Assembly: GCA_015501075.1 (NCBI GenBank)
Contig: JADNYJ010000073.1
Coordinates: forward strand, 62,001 to 126,000
Direction: 5' to 3'
DNA from: Gymnopilus junonius
Taxonomy: Eukaryota > Basidiomycota > Agaricomycetes > Agaricales > Galerinaceae
Length of the DNA stretch: 64,000 nucleotides
Shown: in pieces, positions 45,481 through 57,089 of the stretch
Layout of the letters: every line of letters begins with the position of its first letter
Position numbering within the stretch: the stretch's first letter is position 1
Made by a program: the position numbers and the translations under genes
Notes under the pieces: generated by a model
Databases searched by the model: none
What the model saw: the letters and a program-made list of their open reading frames with translations, nothing else
What the model was told of the DNA's origin: nothing

Positions 45481-47003
45481 GTTCGTATTGCAAACTTCGG
45501 ACATCATAGAGAGGAGGGCACCGCACCACTGGTGAAAAATAGAAAACAGGCCTGCAAAACGTTTGTTAAGTGTCGGAAGGATTCATCGATTGGATCCAGT
45601 CTCGTGCTTTAAATAAAGAGATTGTCGATGCTGTGCAACTATTGCAACCGTACGCATCCGTAACGTTAATCATGACTATATAACACGGAGTTAAGAACGG
45701 AGGCGCATGCACAGCCATAAGCCACAGCCCTGGGGCCCAAGTTCGCTAGCGCCGTAGCGGTCATGTAGCTAGGTATATGGCAACTTGACAGACAGCGAGG
45801 GAAAAAGTGATCGAGACTCAGGAGAACGCCTGATAGATAGAACTGCCCCGTCCTGACCCTTCGAAATCAAAACGCCTGTAATCTCAACTGCCGTCTGTTA
45901 ACCAAAAGTCTAATAACATGATCGCATCTTCGTACCTTAAATATTTTGCGCTGACAGGGTCTTTTTTTGCAGGGAAGAAAGATGTTCTGATGGTACGTAC
46001 AGCCACGCAAAGACCACCCGTTGTGAAGTCCAAAGACGAGGGCTTTGCACTAGCTTAGAAGCCGCAGAGATTTGGAACAATTTTTAAGGACAATCATTAA
46101 GCTGAGATTCAGTTCGAGAGACGATGAGCATTGTGAAGCAGGGTCAAATTTTAAAAGAATTGGTACGGGATGTAGCGGAATGTCTCGGTGGTAGCCGGAA
46201 AATAAATGGTGTTTCGTCAAATTCGTTTACATAATAATGCATATCATGCTTCCTGCTTGCTTCCTGCTCCCAAAGGTCAACCCAAAGAAAGCCCTTAGGC
46301 ATTAGGCCTTTTCTTGACCTCTTCCTTAGCCTTTGACGATTGCTTCGTAACCACATCTTTTCAAACAAGGTCCCAGGTTATTGGAACATTGAAAAAATTT
46401 CCATCTGGTGAACGCCATCCTCATCATATTTGAACAGTGATCATTCAACTTTCACGCTCAGTGCCTCAACTTGCCTTCTGGTATTGTCATTACCATAATA
46501 TTGCTCTCATGCGACAGGTTAGGGTATGCTAGGACTTGTTGGCGAACTATTACAAACTTACAATGGTTTTCCTGACCCACATTGCCCGCTCTCTCACGTC
46601 AAACCATCTGTAATGCCAACAAGAGAGTTCCGTAGTAAGCGCGCAGTGGGTGCTTGGAAATCTGGGCGTTTCTGCCAGCGCTACCCTGTCCTTATAGCAT
46701 ATCTGTCGGAAGATCACTTTCTCCGTGCGCAGGATTTTTTCTGGGGCATGGACTCGCCGTAAACGTCAGACAAGTCTCTCGCCATGCGGATGCGGCATCG
46801 TTTTAATGAAAACATCAGATTTTGCAGCTAACCTGAGGGGGACTTATGTGCATTAAAGTTCTTAAAGTCACATGGAATGTCATATTTCTCATCTTGACTG
46901 CGCCGCCGCCACCGTTGTTAAACAGCACTCATTCTGTGGGACCCTTTCGATCCAACAGAACTACCATAAATTTCTGGATTCCAAGCAGCGAAGGAAATTC
47001 ACG
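45481..47003. other. Intergenic region between TPR-CHAT and GTPase C
   Basis: About 1.5 kb without a supported gene. Small ORFs (46144-46368 minus, 46526-46762 plus) have no recognisable features. The segment nearest 45540 probably includes the TPR-CHAT promoter and unresolved first exon. The segment nearest 47000 belongs to GTPase C. Confidence 0.45.
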
Positions 47004-47911
47004 ATGTTCTGGAAGAATAAAAACAGGATGGGAGACATCATAATCCCGTGAGTTCGAACTGCCTCTGGTCACATATGTTTTTTAAAGCATTTTATAGAGT
47101 CCTTGGCGCGACCGGGGCTGGCAAAAGTACAGTAGGTATTATTGAATCGTAACTCTATTCTTACTTACGGCGTATAATCAGTTCATCAACATACTCATAG
47201 GCAAGGATTGTATGAAAGTCGGTAGCTCCCTTTCATCGTGTACGGGAAAACCGAAGGCAACTAGAATCAAGTCTTTCTCCGATAATCCATTACTCAAAGG
47301 CCGGTCCCTGGTCATTGTCGACACACCAGGATTTGATGATACTGTCAAAAGCGATATTCAAACCCTGCAATCGATTGCAGATTATCTAAAAAAGACGTGA
47401 GTCAAATACCGTCCTGCAAAACTAGAGAAATTGACCCTCTTTTCACAGTTCCCTGAAAAAAGGCGTAATAGGTGGTGTCATTTACCTGCACGACGTTACC
47501 AGCGATCGAATGCCTCCCGTATCCGAACATCATCTAGAAATGTTGCAGGACATCTGTGGTCCACACGCTTTCAAAAATATCGTTCTTGGGACGACAAAAT
47601 GGAATCAAATAGCCGGAAATGTTGGTTCAGTGCACGAAAAACAATTGGAAGCTGTGCATTGGGAACCATTTCGCAGACAAGGATCGCAAATGCATCGATT
47701 TGAAGACAATCAAGCATCTGCTTGGAAATTTATTGAGACCCTGCTCCCCACAATGCCCCTTCACGGAATCACCCTCGAGGTCCAAAAGGTGATCGATCAA
47801 GAGAAGGCCAACCACGAAACTGTAGCAGGGAGACAGTGCTTCCAAGGGGAAACTCCAGCTGTACACGACAAGTCGTTGATTCGACGGTTCCGACAGATGT
47901 TTTGTATTTGA
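47004..47911 (+). CDS. AIG1-like GTPase, module C
   Basis: MFWKNKNRMGDIIIP is spliced into VLGATGAGKST (P-loop), then into FINILIGKDCMKVGSSLSSC and SLVIVDTPGFDDTVKSDIQT (G3 intact). After an intron, KKGVIGGVIYLHDVTSDRMP follows, then IVLGTTKWNQI. In the last motif the G4 Asp position is Asn. The tail is short, ending DKSLIRRFRQMFCI, with only part of the coiled coil. All junctions are in frame with GT-AG introns at the positions used by A and B. It is the first of several plus-strand modules and is followed 460 bp later by module D. Confidence 0.78.
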
Positions 47912-48371
47912 CACGCTGGTGAACCCTTTGTCGCAAAACAGAAGTGTGGAAGATGGAGCTGACAATGCATTTACAACAAAACCTTATCGGTTTCAATTGA
48001 TCCTATCTCTGTAAAATGACCTATGCCGGATACGGACTTTCTTTTATGTCACTCGAGTCATGAACTTCAGCTGGAGTTGCGGGAAGCTTGATGGCAATTA
48101 TGGTATAGAGCGTTGAGAACCTTTCATCGTCTGATCATCCTGAGGTTGAGGTTGATCGGTGTCCCGGTGTCATGGACCCATATAAACTGCATGAGGCGGA
48201 CATGAGCGAACCCTAAATATGCCGCACGGAGGACTTAGTGCACGGAAGCATGCAGACCTTACTGGCTCGATCAGCTCCGCTGCCTACTCGCAATTCATTT
48301 ATAACGCCACTCCTAGGGTCGTAACTCCTAAGCTGAACACAAACGACGCATCCTTGATCCTCTGACTGAAA
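47912..48371. other. Intergenic region between GTPases C and D
   Basis: 460 bp with no ORF of note. It should contain the promoter of module D. I see no repeats. Confidence 0.5.
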
Positions 48372-49430
48372 TATGCCCGGCGCTAGAAGGAAAATAACTT
48401 CGGAAGATGGAAGACCGAGCGTTATCGTTATACCGTGAGTTCTGGCACCTTGATATCAAAGTTTCTCCTAATGCGAACATACAGCGTTATGGGCCCCACT
48501 GGGGCAGGAAAAAGCACTGTAAGCACATGCGTAATTATCAAAGAACAACTGACGGTCGATTCGCCTAGTTTATTAACGCCCTTTTGAAAGAGGAGCGTAT
48601 GGAGATCGGGCATAGCCTGAATTCCTGTACAACAGAGCTTAGTGCTGTTGAGATCGGTTCCTTATTCGGTCGGTCGGATGCCAGTGGCCAGCAGTTGCTG
48701 GTAGTCGATACTCCGGGATTGATGAATATTGCGAAGGGGACGAAGAGATTTTGAAGAATATTGCTGAATGGCTGGAATGCATGTACGTCCATTACTTGTA
48801 TTTGGATTTTAAATCCTGAATTACAGTGCTTACTGCAGGTACAATAATACGGATGTCGTCCTAGGCGGAGTGATTTATCTTCACGACATATCAAGTGACC
48901 GATTCTCTGGGACTGCACGTCGAAATCTGGAGATGTTTCATAACTTGTGTGGTGATGCAGCACTTGACAAAGTCATCCTCGGTACGACGAAATGGAAACG
49001 CAAAACAGAGGAAATCAATTGCAGCCATGAGGACGAGATGAAGAAAGTCCACTGGAAGCCCTTGATCAAGAAAGGTTCGACAGTATGCAGATTTCTTGAC
49101 AGTCATGAATCCGCGAAAAGCTTTATTGATATCATTCTCCGACGGATGGCGATCGACACCGCGCTCCAGATTCAGGTGGAAATGGCGGTCCACCACAAAT
49201 CAGTTCCAGAAACAAAAGCAGGAAAAGGCCTGCGAGTCCACCAGATTCTTGAGTTGCAGGCGCAGATAATACGATTGGAAGCTACTATAGCGGCATCTTC
49301 TGATGTTGAGACCGAGTCAAAGCTTGTGGAGAGTCGTAAGAGGATGCAGGGCCTGAAGAAGGAGGTACAAGATGCAAAAGTTCCCCTTCCTAGACGAATT
49401 CGCTCCCTTATTGGCCTTCTGGTGAGCTAA
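48372..49430 (+). CDS. AIG1-like GTPase, module D (one apparent missing base)
   Basis: MPGARRKITSEDGRPSVIVI is spliced to VMGPTGAGKST, then to FINALLKEERMEIGHSLNSC and LLVVDTPG. After the glycine the frame is lost, but one added T at 48719-48720 gives FDEYCEGDEEILKNIAEWLE, exactly as expected after G3. The next exon has VVLGGVIYLHDISSDRFSGT, VILGTTKWKRK and a coiled-coil tail (LELQAQIIRLEATIAASSDV) ending PLPRRIRSLIGLLVS. The G4-like TKWD is TKWK. The single break in a TT(T) run, in an otherwise well conserved module, is most simply a base-call error. If it is real, the product stops soon after the P-loop and G3 region. Confidence 0.75.
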
Positions 49431-50123
49431 CTTGGAATTCCTAGAAAAAGAAAAGATACTTACATAGCGACCAGTAACCAGTAACTAGCACAAAAGCGGC
49501 GTACTTACGCAAGACGTACCACTCGAGTAGATAGTGATTGTAGAACCACGGTTTTATGCCCACTTGCACCGAGGCTGAAAATAATTTGTCGTTGGTTCTG
49601 ATCTTCAGAATTTCTGTATCGAGTCAGTATTTCAGTGCGCTCAGGGGCTTTCCAACACGACGGGCAAGCAACTGTCCAAACGGCCCAAAAATGAGCATTT
49701 TTATATTACAAAATGCTCATTTTGAGCCAATTGGACAAGCTGCTTGCCCCCGTGCAAGGCGACGTTGGTCACGTGGATAATGTTTTTCTTACTCGAAAAA
49801 CAAATTGAAATTGCCGCTTCATATTGATTCCAACCATCGATTATTACTCTTCTCTTCGAACGCTTCAGCAATTTTAGAATGTGCTCGACTTATCCAGGCT
49901 TCTGCCAATCCCGTCTTCGCGGGTCAGCAGTGGATTCTCTGTCATTCTCCCACCGGACCGGAGTAGACAGACAAAGAAGCTGAACGGTACAGAGAATCCC
50001 AACTACCCTGGGCCTAACGTCTATTTCTTATCCTCGTCTTGAGGTGCATTCACACCGTTTTGTATACTTCAGCCAGATACTGAGAAAAACTTGCAGTACC
50101 AGTCCTTACCTACCACTTCCCAA
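49431..50123. other. Intergenic region with imperfect palindrome, upstream of acyl-CoA ligase
   Basis: No gene. Positions 49651-49768 form a long imperfect inverted repeat (listed separately). The rest should include the acyl-CoA ligase promoter and leader. Confidence 0.5.
49651..49768. repeat. Long imperfect inverted repeat (foldback/MITE-like)
   Basis: The left arm CCAACACGAC..GGGCAAGCAACTGTCC..CAAAAATGAGCATTTT is complementary to the right arm AAAATGCTCATTTTGAGCC..GGACAAGCTGCTTGCCC..GTTGG, with a loop of only a few bases (about TATTAC) near 49701-49708. Matching is best in the inner and outer ends with a few mismatches and small indels. It could be a foldback miniature element or a strong hairpin. 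I found no flanking target duplication. Confidence 0.6.
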
Positions 50124-52559
50124 ATGTCTACAGATTTCCTTCGGTCTCTCACCTCTGATCTGGCATTACGACCTGATAATTACTTTGGGCTTGGTTCAGT
50201 GGAAGTAATCCCACCAGCTGGTCCAGGCGAGGGTGGAGTACGGCGCCTTGCTGTTACTTCCAACAGGCTCATCGAGCGACCCCATCCTGACGTCTCAACA
50301 CTCCCGGATGTGGTAGCTTACGGAGCCCGGATATATGGGTCCAAATATAACGCTGTCGGCTGGCGTGAGGTCGTCAAGGTTCACGAAGAAGTCAGAGAGA
50401 CGATAAAAGTCGTCGATGGCGAAGAAGTCAAGCAGAAGAAGACCTGGAAGGTGCATGAGTTGAGCGACTACCACTTTTGGAATTATGTGCAATTTGCGGA
50501 GGCGATTGAGGAGGTGAGGAATGGACTGTTGAAATTGGGCATACGACAGGAGGATGTGGTTAATGTGTACGCTCAAACCAGGTATATCTTTTCTGTTTTC
50601 TTTAGTCATATCTCTCAATGTTAATATTCATGCGTGATAGCGTCAACTGGCAGCTTATATCTCACGGATGCGCTTCCATTTCAACCGCCATTGCTACAGC
50701 CTACGATACCCTCGGCGTCGAAGGCCTGGCTTACTCACTCAAAGAGCCCGACTGTGTCGCTGTGTTCACCAACGCCGACCTTCTACCCACTCTCGCCAAA
50801 GCGTTCACTGAAGCTTCCAAGCTCAAGATCGTCATATACGATGGCAAACCAGAGGAGAGTCTGCTGAGTCATATGAAAGAAACGCGGAGCGACATCCAAT
50901 TCATTCGTCTGGACGATTTACGCACTCTAGGACGGGAGCAACCAAAGGACGACCCGGAGCTTATTGCTGCGGTTGAGCAGAGGAAGCCGACGTCCGACAC
51001 TCTGGCTTGCATTATGTACACCAGTGGGTCGACGGGTACTCCCAAGGGCGTATGCATCACCCACGGCAACCTCGTCGCGTCCATCAGCTCGGTGACCATC
51101 GTCTTTGGTCCTCACGTACCCGTAGGGGACATATACCTCGCCTATCTGCCCCTCGCACACGTCCTGGAGTACATCGTCGAGCTCTGCGCTCTCTTTGTCG
51201 GCGTCGCTAGTGGGTATGCTAGACCAAAGACCCTCACTGATGCCGGTGTGAAAAATTGCCGAGGAGACCTGGTGGCGTTGAAGCCCCAAATTATGTTTGG
51301 CGTCCCCAGTGTATGGGAGACGATTCGCAAGGGGATCATTGGGAAGCTTAATGAGGGCGGTGCCGTGAAGAAGGCATTGTTCTATGGTGCGTATGAGGCG
51401 AAGAAGAGGGGGACACCTTTCTTGGCGGGTTTGGGAGAAAGGGTTGTGTTGAGTAAAGTAGAGAGGTTACTGGTGGGAAGCTCAAGTTTGCGATGAATGG
51501 CGGCGCTGCGATTAGCAAGGAGACGCAAGAGTTTTTGAGTGTCACGCTTATGCCAATGATGCAAGGTAGGCCCTTTTCAATATCAACGTCGGCATTCAGC
51601 TCCCGACCTTCTTTCTTCTTGTGAACAGGTTACGGCATGACGGAGTCTTGTGGGATGTGCAGTCTCCTTCCACCAGAGCGCATCGCATTTGGCGTGGCCG
51701 GGCTTCCAGTACCGTCTATCGAAGTCAAACTCCTCGATGTACCTGCCTCCGGCTATCTATCCACCAATAACCCACCCCAAGGCGAAGTGTGCATTCGTGG
51801 ACCCTCTGTATCCAAGAGGTATTACAAGCGTCCAGACTTGAATTCCGACGAAAACATTTGGACAAAGGATGGGTGGTTTAGGACTGGCGATGTTGGTACA
51901 TGGAACGAGGATGGGACGTTAAGCTTGATTGACCGGTATGTCCATGTCCATTAAAGCTGTACTGCAAAGTTCGACTGAGCTCAACCAATTTTCGCAGATT
52001 GAAGAACTTGGTGAAGATGTCTAATGGAGAGGCAAGTTGCTTTCGCAGTGTATTCATTCTTGAGTCTGATGTCCTCTTTCTCTTAGTTCATCGCCCTCGA
52101 AAAACTGGAGTCACTGTACAAATCTTGCGACTACGTCTCAAACCTGTGCGTTCATGCCGCACCAGGAGCAGAACGCCCCATCGCCGTGATATTCCCGCAT
52201 GAGGCCCATCTCCGGCACGCGATTTCCTTCTCAACCGATCCAGCCCTGGCCCGTCTGGAAGACGCTGACCTGGAAACATTGTGCTCGGATCGGTATATCA
52301 AGCACTTCATACTCAAGGAGTGCAATGCTGTTGGAGCGAAGAATGGACTGAAAGGGCCCGAGGTGCTATGTGGCGTGGTCCTGACGCATGAGGAGTGGAC
52401 GCCTGAGACGGGCTTGGTCAGTGCAGCGATGAAGCTGAAGAGGAATGTGGTTGCTAGCGTGTTTGAGAAGGAGATCCACGTAAGTCTTACCTTGTTCCCG
52501 AAAGTGACGTTGTGATAACGCTTTTGAATTTATTTTAGGCTGTATATTCCGCTCTTTGA
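50124..52559 (+). CDS. Long-chain fatty-acid-CoA ligase
   Basis: From ATG 50124 (MSTDFLRSLTSDLAL) the exons encode YHFWNYVQFAEAIEEVRNGL, SVNWQLISHGCASISTAIA, CIMYTSGSTGTPKGVCITHG (the AMP-binding P-loop, near 51010-51065) and PLAHVLEYIVELCALFVGVA. Next come KFAMNGGAAISKETQEF, GYGMTESCGM, GEVCIRGPSVSKRYYKRPDL, DGWFRTGDVGTW, LKNLVKMSNGE and a C-terminal EIHAVYSAL. This is the standard order of fungal FAA-type acyl-CoA ligases (ATP-dependent activation of long-chain fatty acids to acyl-CoA; usually lipid-droplet, peroxisome or ER associated). The stop is TGA 52557-52559. The frame is lost once at about 51467, where RxTGGKLKF needs one more base in a TT(T) run; I treat this as a probable base-call error. 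The upstream in-frame ATG at 50091 is possible, but MSTDF fits the family start. Confidence 0.88.
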
Positions 52560-53167
52560 AGTTACGTATGTTGACCAGGTTTTGTTCTGGCCCTGTTCTC
52601 TGCCCGCCTGTGTCGAAGATGTGCTCGGCTAAATAACGGTGGAAAACGACTACAAGGGCAAATACAAAGGCGTCAGGGACCACATAACCAGTCAGTGAGA
52701 ACAATGTTGTAAATGTAATGTTATGTATAAAGTTGTATAGTAAAATTGGAGAGAGGGCTACTTTTCCTGTATACTGACGTCTTTCTTGTCATGAGCAGTC
52801 ATTGCGTTTATCGTTTAGGGCAGTGTCACTGTATGGGCCCACGGCCCTGGGCCGAGGAGAACGCGCTACACGTGATTGACGCGTATCTCATTTGACGCGC
52901 TGCGCGTGACTTGTCGCTAATAATAACACGAACGGAGACAAGACTGTTTGTTCGCAGTCACCAGGCACATCCCCATCAACTTAATCTGCGAAATCGTGCT
53001 ATAAGGGCAAGTCCCGACGGTTTCTTCTCACTTCGGTCCCATCTCGTCTTTCTGAACGCTGAACGTCACTTTCGGCCTCTTTCAGAAAGTCTCTTCTGCA
53101 AGGTTTTGGCATCGAACATACGAACCAACGCTGGTCGTCACGTACTTGCCCCCTGTCCATTGTAAAC
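52560..53167. other. Intergenic region
   Basis: No supported gene. A small GC-rich hairpin (GGCCCA..TGGGCC) lies at about 52838-52855. Confidence 0.45.
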
Positions 53168-54593
53168 ATGCACTATCAGATGCTTTCCAGGCCTCCTTTG
53201 AGTGCGCTGTCTCCTAACTCGCCAAGCGACCACCGGTCGGCTCAGCGCTCGAGTCCTACGTGTTCGCTCTCCCTTACCAGCGTCTCCGCGTCAGGGACGG
53301 CAGGGACGATTGACAACACGTCATGCAGTGCAGCGAGTGGCACAGATGCTGCTGCCATGCTTGTCGACTCGTGTTCGACTTCGCTCGTCACGGTATCGCC
53401 CACAGCACAGCCCAAACCAAAGGTCCCCGTGCCATTTCCCAAGCGGCCTCATTCACTGCTTCGCTCGACGGCATCGAGTCATACATCGCGCGTACAGCAA
53501 CCATCATCAGGGGGCATGAGCTCGATACCATTTGCCACACAGGAAACAGAAACCGACGACGACGTGAACAATGCTCAGGACACTGACGACCACCCTCGAA
53601 AGAGGACGCGGACATCTGCGTTCTCGGTCAATCGCATTCAACTTTGGCGCACGCAAGTGGCATCTGAGCTAGATCCCTCTACAGCTGCCTCTTCCTTGAA
53701 GCTATATGGTTCCCGCACTGCAAAGTTACCTCCGCGACCACCCTCCAAGGACTTGCGCCACTCGTCCTCGCACTCGCACTCCAAGAAGCCATCTGTACCG
53801 GATTTTATGACCTTGTTGACGAGCTTGACCTCTCAATCGCGTTCGTTCCCTCTTGCGGGTCCAAAGTTTAATGCTTTCAACAGAGGCCGAAGGGCGCATG
53901 CTAACGACCTCAAGCATCACCTCAACCTATACAGGACCCTGGTGCACGAACTTGAGCGCAAATATCTTTCTCAACCTGAAGTGGCGCGGAAAATTTCTAG
54001 CCCCTGTGGCACGCTAGGTATCAAATTTTCATTTTGTTTTCGTTTCACCGGAATTTTGCCGCTTATAATGATCTGCAGGGTCCACTTCTTCACCTCGGAG
54101 GAAGTCATGTCCTCCGACATCGACACCACCACCACACCTTGACCACCAGGATGCCCTTCTCGCACATCATTTGCGGACTTATCTCCTCTTGAATGGAACT
54201 GATATTGAAAAGTTGCTAGTGAACGCTCAGCCCAGTGAAGAAAACGCTACCGAGAACCATCAGCTTGATCAAGAAGGAGTACTTCTTCCGTCAACTGCTG
54301 CTGCTGCTGCGCCGTCGGGTCAAGACGACCACGCGGCGCCGATGGACGTGGATGAGGATTCAAGCGTTTCCAAAGTTCATCCGCCCTCCACTAGCGCGGA
54401 CGGCACTGAGGCTTCTTCCAATTTACCATCTCCCGCTCCTGTTGCTCTTTTGTCTTACCCGCACCTCGTTGCGAATCTCATCCTGCGTCGTTTTGAGCCG
54501 CCCAAAGTACCTTTAGCGAAGGCAATGCTCGTCAGGTACCCAAGGGCGCGATCAGCGCTGGCAGCAGGATGCATCACATTGAACTCATACTGA
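53168..54593 (+). CDS. Hypothetical Ser/Pro-rich protein
   Basis: Two exons are joined by an intron from about 54016 (gtatcaaat) to 54077 (ctgcag). The spliced frame runs from TLG into STSSPRRKSCPPTSTPPP and on through HQDALLAHHLRTYLLLNGTD to the stop at 54593. The N-terminal half is low complexity (Ser, Thr, Pro, Arg). The middle has SVNRIQLWRTQVASELDPST and FNRGRRAHANDLKHHLNLYR with TLVHELERKYLSQP, a plausible helical pair. The C-terminus has PHLVANLILRRFEPPKVPL. A poly-Ala run comes from a CTG/CTGCTG repeat near 54295. I do not recognise the family. Its composition, with basic clusters such as PRKRTRTSA, suggests a nuclear protein. Confidence 0.65.
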
Positions 54594-54983
54594 TCACGAT
54601 ATCCAGTAGTAACCTCATCATCTTTTCCTCCTCATCTCATGATTTTTCATTTACGACTCAACTTATCAATTGCCATCATCTACTTATCTTCATTGCATAC
54701 ACACTGACTGTCCTTACCCCCTGCATAACCCCTCACGCTCCTTATGACTTCCTTACTTATCGCTCTCTGCGAAACCTGTCTTCCATTAACATAATTCAAT
54801 AACAATCGAAATTATCAGTGCAAAACACCCGCTGAAAACAAATCAAGTTGCGCAACGGTAAATGTGTAAGAGGGTTAATAAATACGTTGCATGTAAATTA
54901 CCTTAAAAAAATACAAGTGAGGGGGGTATAATAATGAGTAAACGATATACTAATTCGTCCTAAATATTAGAAGAAAAAAACCA

Positions 54984-56321
54984 CTATAAACCCGGAATAG
55001 CAAGCAACTTGCGCGGCGGATGCCAATCCTCCCCAAACGCCCTCTTCAAAACATCCATCATCGACATGGCCGTCGTCAGCCTACACAGCTTCCTCTCCTG
55101 CCACCACCCCGACTTGCGCCACCTCTCCTCACCCATCCATGTCCGCCGCATCTCGTCCCTCGCAGGGGCATCGGCCAACCAGAACTGGTAATAAAACCAT
55201 TCCGCGCCGCATTCGCCCAAGTAGCCGCGCTCCAAGGAGGGTTTGAGGCTGGGGCTGGGGACGATGCCCTGGTGCGCGGGTGCGAGGGGTCGTTCATCCA
55301 TACGGTGAAGATGCGTTCGGGGAAGAGGAGGAAGAGCGCGTTGAATATGTCTTGATCGATCCCGACGAAGAGGTTTTTGGTCAGGTAGTAATAATGGTAA
55401 GCGTAAAAGATCTTTGAGAACCACTCGATGGTCGATGGAGAACCGCCGAAGAACGAACCTGGAAGGATTTGATTGTCAAAAACAGGGCTTATAACATGAT
55501 GCAAGAATGAAGGAATGGAGGAATAGGAAATGGGTACCTTCGCTAAATTGCACCGAGTTGGCAATGGGGCCCATGCCTTCTTTCCATTTTTTCAGCTTCT
55601 TGTCGGGAAGCTGGAATATAGGGAAAAATAGTAAATCCTCTTTCTTGCCGCCTGTCAATCGGCTGCCTTCCTCCCAGACTTGCTCCACCCGAGCAGGACT
55701 CGGCCACTCGGAATACTCGTGATCCTTCCTAAAGCTCCCAGCGTCGTTCCAGAAAGCATACGTGTACACCTTCCCGTCCCTCCTCAATGTCTTCACAGCC
55801 GTGTCCAGGAGATATGGTTTGGCGTTCCATATGGCGTATAGCCCCGGTGAATGGTGCCACTTCTCCGGGTCGATGTCATTCATCTCCATGTAAATCTTCT
55901 CGTAGCCCTGCAGAGGAGGAACCTGGAAAGGCGAAGAGAACGTTGTGTCAATCGCGATTGGCTGCTCTCCCCTCACACGTTGAATAGTTTCCGCCAGTTC
56001 TGGAGTGGTAAACATGTACATGTCGGTGGTGATGGGCTTTAAAAAATGCGATAGCCAGTCTTCGTAATCCTTTTTAGAATGCTTCGACTTGGCAAGGGGG
56101 AAAAAAGCGGAGACGATGAGCAATGACGTGGTCATGGTGTCGTTCATCAGCGTTTGCGCGTTTGGTATGCCCATTTCTGCGGCTTCAAATTCGTCAAATG
56201 ATGCGCTGCGCGTTGGTGGTCGAATGAAGGAGTCGATAACGAAGATGTAAAGCACGATAAACCCCGCGAGAAAGGACAAGATACGGATGGTACCCCGCGA
56301 AAGGGGTATGAGACCTTTCAT
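54984..56321 (-). CDS. Type II membrane protein, HtrL/YibB-like (glycosyltransferase-like)
   Basis: From ATG 56321: MKGLIPLSRG followed by a single hydrophobic anchor (TIRILSFLAGFIVLYIFVID), typical of type II Golgi or ER enzymes. The lumenal part has MTTSLLIVSAFFPLAKSKHS, DYEDWLSHFLKPITTDMYMF, LYAIWNAKPYLLDTAVKTL, YTYAFWNDAGSFRKDHEYSE and DLLFFPIFQLPDKK. An intron follows at VQFSEG (acceptor near 55463). The next exon gives FFGGSPSTIEWFSKIFYAYH and LFVGIDQDIFNALFLLFPER, and a later part QGIVPSPSLKPSLERGYLGE, EWFYYQFWLAD. I place it with HtrL_YibB-like proteins, whose fold is predicted to be glycosyltransferase-like; activity is unproven. The frame breaks once after VWMNDP (55286-55289, plus-strand GGGG where five would restore the frame), probably a base-call error. 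Confidence 0.75.
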
Positions 56322-57089
56322 CTTTTATTTACTTTTGAGGGGGTGTTGAATAGTCGTAGTCGGACTATAACTTGAGCGGGCAAACCGATACAGGCTCAAA
56401 TCACCAGTCGCAGATCATGGAAGAAAGCAAGAAAGACAGGAAGACGGAATTTGATCGCTGTAAATTCTAATCCAGTGGCTCACGAGACGGAGGAGGCGGT
56501 GTAAAATGCCCCGCTATACTTAGATCATCATCAAGTGGTTGCCGTTCGTCGGTTTACCCCGATCGTTGATTGCTTGTGGAAAAAATCCTTGGCGCTTGCG
56601 GCCAACGTCGTGTCCTTTTTCCTATGACCCCCAATCACTATCTAGTGCTCAAGGAGTATCTATTCACTAACAGGATAATTTTGCCAATGACAACAATACT
56701 CCGCTGTACTGTCATTCCCACCTGACATGTGTAAAAGGTGGTCTATTTCTGTACTAGCGTGCATAATCCCCAACCTCAACAGCTTTTTCTACTACATATC
56801 ATCTTCATGACATCTTAGTCCACCAATGTTTACTTTGGATCTCCCAGGAGCAGACTAATTTGTACTTCCTCCTGTATTTGATAGGAAAGAAACTCACTTT
56901 GCTCGTTCGCTGATGAAGCCTGTACATTGACACTGCATGACTGATTCGGACTCGACAGGGGCGGAATGCTAACAGGTATTCATCTTCTAATCCTTTCTAT
57001 TTAAAATACACTAAAATGCTAGTTAAATAGGTATATTGGAACGACCAAATAAAGTATAATTTCACCTGCCGTTGGAAATGAACGCTAAA
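56322..57089. other. Intergenic region
   Basis: Upstream of the HtrL-like gene and of the GTPase E region. I see no gene. Confidence 0.5.

Noticed and set aside
46144..46762. Two small ORFs between the TPR-CHAT and GTPase C genes
   Set aside because: No motifs, no introns, and composition like the surrounding non-coding DNA.
52838..52855. GGCCCA..TGGGCC hairpin as a regulatory element
   Set aside because: The stem is only 6 bp in a GC-rich stretch, so it is easily chance.
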